A stretch of 36,946 nt of DNA from JANWKA01 sp035533815 (lineage in GTDB: Bacteria > Bacteroidota > Bacteroidia > Chitinophagales > Chitinophagaceae): assembly GCA_035533815.1 (NCBI GenBank), contig DATLTB010000138.1, positions 1-36,946 of the forward strand, written 5' to 3'. How positions within the stretch are numbered: the first letter of the stretch is position 1; every line of letters begins with the position of its first letter. Below the pieces are notes generated by a model. That model was not told where the DNA came from. It was given only the letters and a program-made list of their open reading frames with translations, and ran no database searches. This document shows positions 16,569-25,564 of this stretch, piece after piece. A program made the translations under genes and the position numbers.

Positions 16569-18341
16569 ATGAAAAAGACTTTTTATTTATTATTAATGGG
16601 TTTGATAACTTTTAACGTTTCAAATGGTCAGGTAAAAAGGGTCCAGGCCAAAAAAGTATTAAAATTAAATCAACAACAAAATGTTAATTATTTATCTCAG
16701 CAGAGAAGACCCATTCAAATACCAAGCAAGTATTTTTTAGCTCAAATTTATCAAACAAGAAATAAAAAATATGCCAATACTTTTGATAATCCTTCTACCA
16801 CTGTCCAAAACCTTGGAGGTATAAATAATCATGTTCAATTAATCAAAAATCCTGATTTTACCGGTACCCAGATTATTGCCAATACGGCAGATAACAATAG
16901 TTCCGGGGGCTGTCAGTCCGGAGCAGGCAATAACGGGGAAATCTGTAAATTGAATACGGTTTCCCTGGATGCAAATTCCACAGATTTCCTGGTGGCTGAT
17001 TACGGAAGCGGAGGAGGGGCAACCAGCATTTACCCCGGGGCTATATATAATGGCAATCCCCTGATTACCGGGACTTATCAGCAACCGGCCGGAGCAAGAA
17101 ATCCAATCATGCTGACCGCCTCCACCATTGGCATGAATGCCAATTACCTGCCCAGTATCATTGTTCCTGATCCGTATAAAAATAATATTTTAAATTCTCT
17201 GGATACCGGCTTGCTGAAAGGGATACCCAATGTAAATGAATATACTGCATATTCCTTTTACAAATCTGTTAATGAGGCAGATCTGGCAATCAATGCCTCC
17301 GGAGGCGGGGGATTTTGTGGAGTAACGATCAGTGCAGGCATCAGCAACACGCAAAATGATACCATAACGACATTTACCATTGATGCCAGAAAGGTGCTGT
17401 ATACGGTATCCGCTGATCTGGATCCGAATGGCAATGGATACTATTTCAGTGATTCAAGCATAGATGGCACCCCTGATTTGGTTATGGTAAAAAGTGTGGA
17501 TTACGGGATGAGAATACTGGCCAATGTCACAGTAACCCTGAATTCCCAAAATGATTCTGTGGGGTTCATGGTTAAATATAGCAGCCCCTCTTATAATGCT
17601 AATGCTGCCTTCAATTATATCAGTTCGAAAAGTGCAGATATTCAGCAGATCAACGGATATGTAGTAGGGGGTAGCAATACGGGCCAGGTATCCATTGATC
17701 CGAACCAGGTAGAGCAGCAAATGATGAGTTTACTGAATGGGGTTACCGTACAGAATGCAGTACCGGTTTCCTATACCCTGGAAGATATGGCCGGGGATGT
17801 GGTGGGGGAGCAAAGCAGTACAGATAATTTTGCATTTTGCCAATGTTACCCGGGTAACATACCCTCCCCCACATTGGTGTCAGCTAATGTGCAGATCCTG
17901 AATAATTCTGGGAAGGACCAATCCGCAAATTATTGGCTGTACCTGCATCTGGGACAAAATCAGGGGGGACCTTCCCTTGCGGGTTATGATGGTAGCCATA
18001 ACGAAAACATTCAGGCAAATACTACGACCTCGGATATATTAACTGCAACAGCTCCGGGTAATAATTTCAATGCTTCTCTGGCCGATTTTATTAATAACAA
18101 TGGGGGCAGCCTGGAAATTGATTTGCACGGTAATTTCGGGGGATTTCATATGAATACGGATTGGAGCATCCAGACCATTACCTTAAATCTGGGTTTTTCG
18201 GATAACGGCACCCAAACTATCCAGTGGGTCATGAATAACTACGACTTGCATGTGGATAATGGACATGCTTCCCTGGTGCCCCCATTGTTTCTGTTATTTA
18301 AATCAACCGGTGCAGGAGTGTTTAGCAATGTAAATTTTTAA
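16569..18341 (+). CDS. Secreted thiol-activated (cholesterol-dependent) cytolysin family protein
   Basis: The 590-residue protein has a signal peptide (cut near G20/Q21). The region from about 155 to 420 follows the order of core motifs of cholesterol-dependent cytolysins such as perfringolysin O. These are 'IYPGAI' (154-159), 'ARKVLYTVSADLDPNGNGYY' (about 273-292, with YTVSADL as in perfringolysin), 'PDLVMVKSVDYGMRILANVT' (302-321), 'INGYVVGGSNTGQ' (361-373) and 'VPVSYTLEDMAGDVVGEQSS' (about 399-417). These belong to the domains that oligomerise and insert the beta-barrel pore. The C-terminal part (about 425-590) is a beta-rich domain unlike the classical membrane-binding domain 4: there is no undecapeptide (ECTGLAWEWWR), so cholesterol binding is not predicted. 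Other targets (glycans, other lipids, a partner protein) are possible. A strong terminator follows. Family membership is well supported; pore formation is inference. Confidence 0.85.
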   Translation: MKKTFYLLLMGLITFNVSNGQVKRVQAKKVLKLNQQQNVNYLSQQRRPIQIPSKYFLAQIYQTRNKKYANTFDNPSTTVQNLGGINNHVQLIKNPDFTGTQIIANTADNNSSGGCQSGAGNNGEICKLNTVSLDANSTDFLVADYGSGGGATSIYPGAIYNGNPLITGTYQQPAGARNPIMLTASTIGMNANYLPSIIVPDPYKNNILNSLDTGLLKGIPNVNEYTAYSFYKSVNEADLAINASGGGGFCGVTISAGISNTQNDTITTFTIDARKVLYTVSADLDPNGNGYYFSDSSIDGTPDLVMVKSVDYGMRILANVTVTLNSQNDSVGFMVKYSSPSYNANAAFNYISSKSADIQQINGYVVGGSNTGQVSIDPNQVEQQMMSLLNGVTVQNAVPVSYTLEDMAGDVVGEQSSTDNFAFCQCYPGNIPSPTLVSANVQILNNSGKDQSANYWLYLHLGQNQGGPSLAGYDGSHNENIQANTTTSDILTATAPGNNFNASLADFINNNGGSLEIDLHGNFGGFHMNTDWSIQTITLNLGFSDNGTQTIQWVMNNYDLHVDNGHASLVPPLFLLFKSTGAGVFSNVNF

Positions 18342-18454
18342 ATTAAATTGGTCTGGAAAAGTAAATGAGGTGCATCATTTTTAAATATTAGCAGTCTGCT
18401 GGTGAAATGGTTGGATTGAACCATATTAGGTCTCAAATGATCATTTTTAACTCT

Positions 18455-18484
18455 GGGAATTGAAGGAATCAATTCCCTTTTTTT
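18455..18484 (+). terminator. Strong intrinsic terminator of the cytolysin gene
   Basis: GGGAATTG (18455-18462) pairs perfectly with CAATTCCC (18470-18477) over a seven-base loop, followed by seven T (18478-18484). It ends plus-strand transcription. The hairpin overlaps the last codons of the opposite-strand GMC gene, and on that strand no T-run follows. Confidence 0.8.
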
Positions 18485-20208
18485 AATTCCCTGACAGCAA
18501 AATCTGTTGCTCTGGCAGTCAGGGCCATATAGGTCAGCGATGGGTTCTGACAGGCACCTGACGTCATGCATGAACCATCTGTGACATATACATTCCTGGC
18601 ATCCCACAACTGGTTATCGGCATTCAATACTGAGGAGGCCGGATCCCTGCCCATCCGGGCGGTGCCCATTTCATGGATGCCCAAGCCCGGTGCCTGATGA
18701 GTATCATGGGTAGTAATGTTGTTGAAACCCGCCTTTTCCAGCATTTCCGCACCGCTGGCAAGGATATCCTCGAGCATCGTTTCTTCGTTTGCCCGGTACT
18801 GGCAGTCTATTTCCAGCAAAGGCATACCCCAATCATCCTTCTGGTCCTTACTCAGGGAAACTTTATTTTCAACATAGGGAAGGCATTCTCCCATGCCGGT
18901 CATTCCCATATGCCAGTTTCCAGGTACTTCCATGGAATCCTTGAAAGATTGTCCCACCTGAGCTTCTGCGGAGCTGACATCTCCGGTTTGTCTGGAGCCA
19001 AAGCAGGCGAATGCATAGCCCCGGAGAAAATCTACTTTTTTGTCATTTTGGAGATTGCGGAACCGGGGCAGATAAACTCCGGTTGGTCTGCGGCCATAGT
19101 AATACTGATCCTTAAATCCTTCATGTTCCCCAGATACACTGCCCCTATAATTATGATCCATAAGGTAATGACCCAATGCACCGCTTTCCGCACCCATTCC
19201 TTGGGGGAAACGGGAAGAGACGGAGTTCATCAGCAATAGAGTGGTATTGAGGGTCCCCGCATTCAGGAATATGACCTTGGCATAGAATGAGGTCATTTGT
19301 TTGGTATTGGTATCTATGACGTTCACCCCGGTGGCTTTTTGAACTCCGGGGTCATAAATGATGGAATGAGCTACAGAAAAAGGGCGGAGGACAAGATTCC
19401 CTGTTGCCGCTGCGGCAGGTAAGGTGGCTGAATTGCTGCTGAAATATCCGCCGAACGGACAACCCCGGTAACATAGGTTCCGATACTGACAAGGGCCCCT
19501 TCCATGGACTTCCCTAGAAAGATTTGCAGTACGGGAGATGATCAGTTTCCTGTCGGAATAATTGGACTCAATACTTTGTTTCAGGTGTTTTTCGATAGAG
19601 TTCATTTCCATAGGGGGAAGAAATTCGCCGTCCGGTATCTGGGGAATCCCGTCCCTGGAACCACTGATCCCGACAAACTTTTCCACATAGGAATACCAGG
19701 GAGCGATATCCTTATAGCGGATTGGCCAATCCACACCAATCCCTTCCCGGGCATTGGCCTCAAAATCCAGGTCACTCCAACGCTGGGTCCATCTTCCCCA
19801 GGTCAGGGACTTCCCTCCGACCTGGTATCCCCTGATCCAGTCAAAAGGCTTTATCTGGATATAGGGGTGCTCCTGGTCCTTGACAAAAAATTGGGAGGAT
19901 GATTCATCAAAGGCATAGCACTTGCTGACGATTGGATTAGATTCCCTGATTTTTAAGGGTAACTCCAGCCGGTGCCTGAATCCCCATGGGGGTGTCATGG
20001 CGGTGGGATAATCTTTGATATGTTCCACATTGCGGCCTCTTTCCAGCACCAGGGTCTTCAGGCCTTTTTCGCAAAGTTCTTTGGCTGCCCAGCCTCCGGT
20101 AATGCCGGAACCGATTACGATGGCATCAAAGCTGTTTTCCTTCACTGCTCTTCCGTGGAGATGGATATCAGGGGATTTCCCGACAGGGTCTGATTTATTC
20201 AAGGACAT
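18469..20208 (-). CDS. GMC-family FAD oxidoreductase
   Basis: The 579-residue protein is of the glucose-methanol-choline type that oxidises a sugar or alcohol hydroxyl with FAD. The FAD-binding loop is G33-S-G-I-T-G-G, followed by 'LKTLVLERGRN'. 'GYQVGGKSLTWGRW' is the second FAD contact. 'CQYRNLCYRGCPFGGYFSS' is a Cys-rich stretch typical of this bacterial subgroup. The C-terminus carries 'HEMGTARMG' (H512) and 'ACQNPSLT' (N555), matching the His/Asn catalytic pair of pyranose 2-oxidase. There is no Tat signal, and no small 'gluconate 2-dehydrogenase subunit 3' gene, the usual partner that exports it, lies in this cluster. It is the last gene of a three-gene operon with the isomerase (116-base gap) and the dioxygenase. 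Substrate unknown; a 3-keto-sugar or inositol-like pathway is likely. Confidence 0.88.
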   Translation of the reverse strand: MSLNKSDPVGKSPDIHLHGRAVKENSFDAIVIGSGITGGWAAKELCEKGLKTLVLERGRNVEHIKDYPTAMTPPWGFRHRLELPLKIRESNPIVSKCYAFDESSSQFFVKDQEHPYIQIKPFDWIRGYQVGGKSLTWGRWTQRWSDLDFEANAREGIGVDWPIRYKDIAPWYSYVEKFVGISGSRDGIPQIPDGEFLPPMEMNSIEKHLKQSIESNYSDRKLIISRTANLSREVHGRGPCQYRNLCYRGCPFGGYFSSNSATLPAAAATGNLVLRPFSVAHSIIYDPGVQKATGVNVIDTNTKQMTSFYAKVIFLNAGTLNTTLLLMNSVSSRFPQGMGAESGALGHYLMDHNYRGSVSGEHEGFKDQYYYGRRPTGVYLPRFRNLQNDKKVDFLRGYAFACFGSRQTGDVSSAEAQVGQSFKDSMEVPGNWHMGMTGMGECLPYVENKVSLSKDQKDDWGMPLLEIDCQYRANEETMLEDILASGAEMLEKAGFNNITTHDTHQAPGLGIHEMGTARMGRDPASSVLNADNQLWDARNVYVTDGSCMTSGACQNPSLTYMALTARATDFAVRELKKGN

Positions 20209-20324
20209 AATGGGTTATTGGGTGATGGATTCCATATTCCTTTACAGCTTTAGGATGAAGACTTCCTATCTTAGGGTGAACAAATAAGTTAGGGAGAAGC
20301 AGGTACGAAATTCAGATAAGGGAC

Positions 20325-21239
20325 CTACCAGCCAAATACCCTGCGAACATATTCCCGGCTTATCTTCCAATCCTCCTTCAATGGCCTTACAGGGGGAGTG
20401 TCAAAAGCCAATTCGATGGCTGCTCTTCCCTTAAAATGCATTTTTTTCAGCTCTGCGGCAATTGCCGGAAAATCCGTCACCCCTTCGCCAAGGGCTTCCG
20501 TCCATTTTCCATTGGCTTTCTGATCTCTTAAATGCATATAAACCATCTGGTGGCCGTATCTACTGATAAACCAAACAGGATCCACGCCGGCACGGACGAG
20601 CCAGTTGAGGTCGGGACCTAATTTAAAATCAGGGATCCGGGAAAGGGTTCCCCGGAGATCATGCAGGTTATTTTCTACTTCATAGATATGATTATGCAGG
20701 TTGGGGACAACATTATTAGCCTGGCAGATCTTCCGGATTTTTCTCAGCAAGTCTGCCTGGGCGTCCAGTTCCGCATTTGTTTTAACATGACCCGCATTTC
20801 CCACAGATATACCCATCGTAGACCCTCCCAGCTGATGAAGGCGGCCGATCACCAGCTCGGTATCTGCCAAAATCGCCGGATGTTTGTCCCGGTTCCACAT
20901 ATCAGCACCATACGAAGTTCCGGTTACCGGAACCTTATATTTTTTAATCAGGGCACTTAAATGGGTGACTGCATCATCATGCCGCAAATTGACTTCCATG
21001 ACTTCCAGTCCATCCATCCCCGCATAGCTGAAATCCGAAAAAACTTTTTCCAGCACCGGGGTGCAATCCCAATTAGGAGGATAAGCACTGGCATATACCC
21101 AGAGATGTCCGCTGATGGGTACTTTTTTGGGAAAGAAATTTTCCGCATCCAGGTTTTCTGCTAGCAGGTTGCCAATCAAGGTACTACCAATAAGCATTCC
21201 CGCTTTTTTAAGGAAACTTCTTCTGGAGGGATCATTCAT
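20325..21239 (-). CDS. Sugar phosphate isomerase/epimerase-type TIM barrel, Tat-exported
   Basis: The 304-residue protein has a twin-arginine signal ('S-R-R-S-F-L-K-K', residues 5-12) followed by a hydrophobic stretch, so it is exported folded. The mature part is an AP-endonuclease-2-like TIM barrel: 'MDGLEVMEVNL' (strand with metal-binding Glu), 'NVVPNLHNHIYEVE' (His ligands), 'FKLGPDLNWLVRAGVDP' (Asp), 'MVYMHLRDQKANGKWTEALG' (His/Arg) and 'RAAIELAFD' (final Glu). Periplasmic members of this family in Bacteroidota act on oxidised sugars, for example 3-keto-glycosides made by a GMC or Gfo/Idh partner. It sits 42 bases after the dioxygenase gene in the same operon as the GMC oxidoreductase. 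The exact reaction cannot be told. Confidence 0.85.
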   Translation of the reverse strand: MNDPSRRSFLKKAGMLIGSTLIGNLLAENLDAENFFPKKVPISGHLWVYASAYPPNWDCTPVLEKVFSDFSYAGMDGLEVMEVNLRHDDAVTHLSALIKKYKVPVTGTSYGADMWNRDKHPAILADTELVIGRLHQLGGSTMGISVGNAGHVKTNAELDAQADLLRKIRKICQANNVVPNLHNHIYEVENNLHDLRGTLSRIPDFKLGPDLNWLVRAGVDPVWFISRYGHQMVYMHLRDQKANGKWTEALGEGVTDFPAIAAELKKMHFKGRAAIELAFDTPPVRPLKEDWKISREYVRRVFGW

Positions 21240-21281
21240 AATGAATATTTTTTATTTTAAAGATGAATCAACCTGGCTTAC

Positions 21282-22139
21282 TTATATTACTTGCACCCCC
21301 TGTTCCCATCCGGTAGCCTTCAGTGCCGGATCATCTTCCTTTTTAAGAAAATCGGCATTGGATAGGGACTGGGGATTCCAGTCCATTAAGGCATTATCGG
21401 GTACGGACTGAACAGGAGTCTTCCAGGAGACTGAATTTTCATTGTAAGCTGGGTTTGAGCCGGAACAGTACACTGAAATCAGGGACCATCGGGGATGCTC
21501 GGACAAATTGGCTTCAGAACGATGCAGGAGATTGCTATGGAAAAAAAGAGCATCTCCTGGTTCCAGTTCACAATACACCAGTTCCATAGTCTTCAGGGCA
21601 TTCTCAACCATGATCATATCAGCACCTACCTGTTCTCCGGCAAAGCCGTGGTTGACCCTGCCCATTTTATGGGATCCCCGGATCACCTGGAGGCAACCGT
21701 TTTCCCGGTTGGCAGGGGTTAAGGCAATCATCACACTGACCAGCTGATCGGGGAACATGAATTGGTTTTTGTACCAGTAGCCATAATCCTGGTGCCATTC
21801 CCAGGCACCCCCTACCCGGGGTTCTTTCTGCATGAGCTTGGAATGAAAATGGCATACCGGATCATGGCTGTCAAGCAAGAATCCGGCTGCTCTGATCATC
21901 TTTTCACTGCGGATCAGGTAACCAAACACATCTTCCCCGGGAGTGAACCAGAGGGCTAACCTGGTCTTTTTACCGGTCTGATCATTCAGATCCAGGGCAT
22001 TTTTACTCATGGCTACATCCTGCAATGCGGTATTATATAATTTACCCGCCTCAGGGGAAGTCAGGAATTTGGGGATCATTAAAAACCCATCCCGTTGGTA
22101 TTTAGCAATTTGGCTGGCAGTTAATTGGAAATTTGACAT
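21282..22139 (-). CDS. Phytanoyl-CoA dioxygenase (PhyH) family protein
   Basis: This 285-residue protein has the size of PhyH-type Fe(II)/2-oxoglutarate oxygenases. The facial triad is visible: H116-Q-D118 in 'WEWHQDYGYW' and the distal H206 in 'FFHSNLLHRSEAN', with R217 ('HPRWSL') as the likely 2-oxoglutarate-binding Arg. Other signatures are 'RDGFLMIPKFLT' at the N-terminus and 'ENGCLQVIRGSHKMG'. It probably hydroxylates a small molecule; family members act on many substrates beyond phytanoyl-CoA. There is no signal peptide, so it is cytoplasmic, in contrast to its Tat-exported neighbour. It is the first gene of a three-gene minus-strand operon and diverges from the AraC-type regulator over 136 bases. 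Confidence 0.87.
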   Translation of the reverse strand: MSNFQLTASQIAKYQRDGFLMIPKFLTSPEAGKLYNTALQDVAMSKNALDLNDQTGKKTRLALWFTPGEDVFGYLIRSEKMIRAAGFLLDSHDPVCHFHSKLMQKEPRVGGAWEWHQDYGYWYKNQFMFPDQLVSVMIALTPANRENGCLQVIRGSHKMGRVNHGFAGEQVGADMIMVENALKTMELVYCELEPGDALFFHSNLLHRSEANLSEHPRWSLISVYCSGSNPAYNENSVSWKTPVQSVPDNALMDWNPQSLSNADFLKKEDDPALKATGWEQGVQVI

Positions 22140-22275
22140 CGAAAGTGCTTAAGAAAGCCCAGTGCAATATCCGTGATAATTGAATCCCTGACTACTCGTT
22201 TACTGTGCATAAATGATATTTTTATACCATTTTTAATCTTTTTTTAAGCTATTTTGTGACAGATAATGTAAAAAA

Positions 22276-23148
22276 ATGCGACCAGTCCTTGAGCATTTAC
22301 CGTTGGATTCAGGGGAGTCTTTTGTGGTGAAGTGCTTTGACTATGATTATTACCCCACTCCCTGGCATTTCCATCCGGAATATGAACTGGTCCTGGTTAC
22401 CGAAAGCACCGGCAAACGGTTTATAGGGGACAGCATCAGTGATTTTGGTCCCGGTGATCTGGCTTTTATCGGACCAGATCTGCCGCATTTATATCGTAAT
22501 GATCCCAAATATTACCAGACCGGATCCGGACTCAGGGCAAAATCCATCGTGATCCATTTTCTGGAAAAGTCTTTCGGGGAGCATTTTTTGGCTGTTCCGG
22601 AGACAAAAACGCTGGGGGGATTGTTTGACCGGTCGAAAAGAGGGCTGGAACTGACCGGAAAGACCAATCAGGAGATCAGTGAGAAAATGATTGAACTCAC
22701 CGGCCTGAAGGGATTTCCAAGGTGGCTGCTGCTTTTGGAAATATTGCAGATCATGGCAGATTCCGGGGACCTGGGTTATATTTCCCGTCAAGTAGTAACG
22801 GGGCATAATGAAAAGGAATCGGAACGATTGAATAAGGTGTTTGAATTTGTCATGAAAAGCTTTTCCAGCGAGATCCGGATCCGGGAAGTGGCTGCCATGG
22901 TAAACATGGCAGAAAATTCTTTTTCCCGGTATTTCAGTCAGCGCACCCGAAAGACATTTTCATCCTTTGTCAATGAGGTGAGACTGGTCAATGCGTGCAA
23001 AATGCTGCTAGAAAGCCAGGAAAGTGTTTCCCGAATTTGTTTTGATTGTGGCTTTAATAATTTATCCAACTTCAACAGAAGATTCCGGAAGACCTATCAG
23101 ATCAGTCCCCTGGCATACCGGAAACTATACTGGAACAAGGCTTGTTAA
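22276..23148 (+). CDS. AraC-family transcriptional regulator with cupin sensor domain
   Basis: The 290-residue regulator has an N-terminal cupin domain ('WHFHPEYELVLVTESTGKRF' then 'FGPGDLAFIGPDLPHLYRND'), which usually binds a sugar or a related small molecule. A C-terminal pair of helix-turn-helix motifs follows from about residue 195: 'IRIREVAAMVNMAENSFSRY' and 'SVSRICFDCGFNNLSNFNRR', ending with the AraC signature 'FRKTYQISPLAYRK'. It is transcribed away from the dioxygenase/isomerase/GMC operon and shares its promoter region, so it is the obvious candidate to control that operon in response to its substrate. ATG 22276 gives the normal start just before the cupin. Confidence 0.9.
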   Translation: MRPVLEHLPLDSGESFVVKCFDYDYYPTPWHFHPEYELVLVTESTGKRFIGDSISDFGPGDLAFIGPDLPHLYRNDPKYYQTGSGLRAKSIVIHFLEKSFGEHFLAVPETKTLGGLFDRSKRGLELTGKTNQEISEKMIELTGLKGFPRWLLLLEILQIMADSGDLGYISRQVVTGHNEKESERLNKVFEFVMKSFSSEIRIREVAAMVNMAENSFSRYFSQRTRKTFSSFVNEVRLVNACKMLLESQESVSRICFDCGFNNLSNFNRRFRKTYQISPLAYRKLYWNKAC

Positions 23149-23232
23149 TAGCTTGGCTCCCAAAACGGCAGCCGTAAAATTAGCCATTGATTATGGGTGA
23201 ATTATTTTTATATCAGGGAAAACGAATCTAAG

Positions 23233-24363
23233 ATGAATCTTATGTTCAGACATTATTTAAAGTGGTCATTACGCAACCTGAGTAAGGATAAACTGTACTT
23301 GATCATTAATATTGGCGGTCTTGCAATTGGCATTTGCGGTATGTTGGTTTTGCTTTATGTATCTTATGAAAAGAGTTATGACCGCTTTCATAATCATGCC
23401 CATCGGATATTTTCTGTTTATGATGATGTCAGTTTTGGACATAAAAGCATTATGATGCCCTATGTAAGTTATTGTACTGCTCCTTTGGCAAAACGTACGA
23501 ATCCCTCCGTTGAAAGTTTTTTGCGGACTTTAAAACCAGGACGACTCCACCGGTTTATTGCCACGCGGGGGCTAAAATGGAAAATTCCTCCTTCGCATCC
23601 GGTCCTGATGGCACAAGGCACCCATTTTGTGATTAATGAAACAGCAATAAAAACGCTTGGCCTTCCAGCCGATCCCGAGGAGGTGTAAATCAACCTGGGA
23701 AGCGATAAGTATGTTATCTCAGGGGTGCTTAAGGATTTCAATTATTGGTCTTTGAATGACAGAATCAGTCCTCTTTGGTTGATTATCAGTTCGGATACCT
23801 CAAGTTATTGGTGAAGTGATCAAAAAGGATGTTTACTGGTCAGAATCAGCCCGGTACTGAATTTTCCCTCCCTGATTGACAGGATTTAAGGCATTTACGG
23901 TCGCTATGATCAAAATGCGACTTTTAATTACCGATTCGTGGATGATGCCTATAATGCATTGTATAAAACTGGAGATAAGCTGGCAAAAATATTTAGTTTT
24001 TTTACCTACCTGTCTATCTTTGTTGCTTGCCTGGGTTTGTTTGGCCTGGCAGCTTTTTCAGCAGAACAGCGCACCAGGGAGATTGGCATCCGCAAAGTAA
24101 TGGGAGCAAGTGTCAATAACATTGTATTCATGCTCTCCCGGGATATTTTAAAACTCATTATTATTGCCATAATCATTGCATTTCCCATTGCCTGGTGGTT
24201 GATGAATAAATGGCTGCAGGGTTACGCTTACCGGGTCGATATTGCCTGGTGGGTATTTGCTGGGACGGCAGGGTTAGTGTTACTGATGGCCTGGATAATA
24301 GTGGGGCTGAAGACCATAAAGGCGGCTATAGCCAACCCTACGGAATCATTAAGAAATGAATAG
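23233..24363 (+). pseudogene. FtsX/MacB-type ABC transporter permease, degraded
   Basis: From ATG 23233 ('MNLMFRHYLKWSLRNLSKDK') one reading frame shows pieces of a Bacteroidota MacB-like permease in the right order. They are the N-terminal membrane helix 'LYLIINIGGLAIGICGMLVL', a piece of the periplasmic domain ('FVINETAIKTLGL'), 'KYVISGVLKDFNYWSLN', and the C-terminal FtsX domain ('LFGLAAFSAEQRTREIGIRK', 'VMGASVNNIVFML'). Three in-frame stops lie at 23686, 23812 and 23887. A complete protein would be about 780-800 residues, and this one has room for fewer than half, so a large internal deletion has also occurred. Such permeases normally export small molecules or peptides or relieve envelope stress. 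Confidence 0.85.
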
Positions 24364-24475
24364 GCTTGCCCGGATAAAATTTTATGCTAATTTCATTTTG
24401 GAAGGGTAATCAAGCAATTTATGTGGGCTAAAAACAAAAAGGAATATATCAATAAATATAATAAAACATAATATT

Positions 24476-25210
24476 ATGGAGAATGCCTTTATGAACTGGA
24501 GCGGAGGTAAAGATTCGGCGATGGCTTTATGGAAAGTATTGATGGAGAAAAAATATGAAGTAAAATATTTACTGACCAATATTAATAACGCCAAAAACAG
24601 GATTTCCATGCATGGGGTGAGAAGGGAACTCTTGGAAGCTCAGTCTTCTTCAATTGGAATACCATTAAGAACTGTTGAACTTCCGGAACAGCCAGGTATG
24701 GCAGAATATGAGACTGAGGTTTGCAAGGCGCTCCAGCAATTGAAATCACAAGGTATTTTAAATAGTATTTTTGGAGATATATTCCTAGAAGATTTAAGGA
24801 AATACCGGGAGGATAAATCAAAGACTGAAGGGATAAGTTGTGTTTTCCCCCTCTGGAAAATAAATACCAGAACATTGATGAATGAATTCCTTGGAGCTGG
24901 TTTCAGGGCCATCGTAGTCTGCATTAGTGAGAAATACCTGGATAAGCAATTCTGTGGGAGATTAATCGATAAATCTTTCGTGGAAGACTTACCTGCAGGT
25001 GTTGACATTTGTGGAGAAAATGGGGAGTTTCACAGTTTTGTTTTTGACGGTCCGATATTCAAATACCCTATTTCTTTAACTAAAGGTGAAATTGTTTACA
25101 GGGAATATATTGCTCCAAAAGAGGCCAGTGACAACTGCCCAAATCCAGTAAAAAATGAACAGGACAAATATGGATTATATTTTTGCGATCTTCTGCCAGT
25201 GAAGGCATGA
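24476..25210 (+). CDS. Dph6-like ATP pyrophosphatase (DUF71 / diphthine-ammonia ligase family)
   Basis: The 244-residue protein has the PP-loop S9-G-G-K-D-S14 that binds ATP in N-type ATP pyrophosphatases. It also has the family's conserved C-terminal motif 'GENGEFHSFVFDGPIF' (usually G-E-x-G-E-F/Y-H-T/S). In eukaryotes and archaea Dph6 amidates diphthine on elongation factor 2 using ATP and ammonium. Bacteria lack diphthamide, so bacterial members must adenylate something else, and their substrate is unknown. The region is complete from N-terminus to motif, and ATG 24476 leaves only seven residues before the loop. It stands alone between two decayed loci, with no operon partner. Confidence 0.88.
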   Translation: MENAFMNWSGGKDSAMALWKVLMEKKYEVKYLLTNINNAKNRISMHGVRRELLEAQSSSIGIPLRTVELPEQPGMAEYETEVCKALQQLKSQGILNSIFGDIFLEDLRKYREDKSKTEGISCVFPLWKINTRTLMNEFLGAGFRAIVVCISEKYLDKQFCGRLIDKSFVEDLPAGVDICGENGEFHSFVFDGPIFKYPISLTKGEIVYREYIAPKEASDNCPNPVKNEQDKYGLYFCDLLPVKA

Positions 25211-25271
25211 ATTCTGGTAAATACTTCAATCATTTCAAAAGGGCTACCCTGATTTTTAGTAATTTCACCTG

Positions 25272-25564
25272 ATGTATAACACAAATCAGATACTGCAAAT
25301 ATTGAAAGCAATAAAGCCGGAACTGAAAAAGAATATCCTATTTCTGAATTAGGACTATTTGGTTCTTACGCACGGCTAGACTGCAGCGAGAAAAGTGACA
25401 AAGATATTCTGGTTGATTTTAATGGTCGGATTGATGGCTATGATTATATCCGGCTGGCACATGACCTGGAAGACTCTTTGCAATATAAGATCGATATTGT
25501 TTCCCGTGAGGGGATTAAACCCCAATACTTACCATATGTAGAAAAAAGTCTTATTATTGTCTGA
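25272..25564 (+). pseudogene. MntA-like minimal nucleotidyltransferase antitoxin, frameshifted
   Basis: From ATG 25272 the frame reads 'MYNTNQILQILKAIKPELKK' and then meets a stop. In the next frame the protein continues 'EYPISELGLFGSYARLD', with G-S-Y-A-R, then 'SDKDILVDFNGRIDGYDYIR' and 'KIDIVSREGIKPQYLPYVEK'. This is a complete minimal nucleotidyltransferase of the MntA type (motif GSx10DxD, here S-D-K-D), which in working modules AMPylates the HepT toxin. One base is missing in the A-run 25326-25330; adding one A restores the frame. The stop overlaps the start of the HepT gene by eight bases, as usual in this pair. Confidence 0.85.

Noticed and set aside
18673..19239. A 188-codon plus-strand frame opposite the GMC oxidoreductase
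   Set aside because: It is opposite the conserved catalytic part of the GMC gene and has no family signature.
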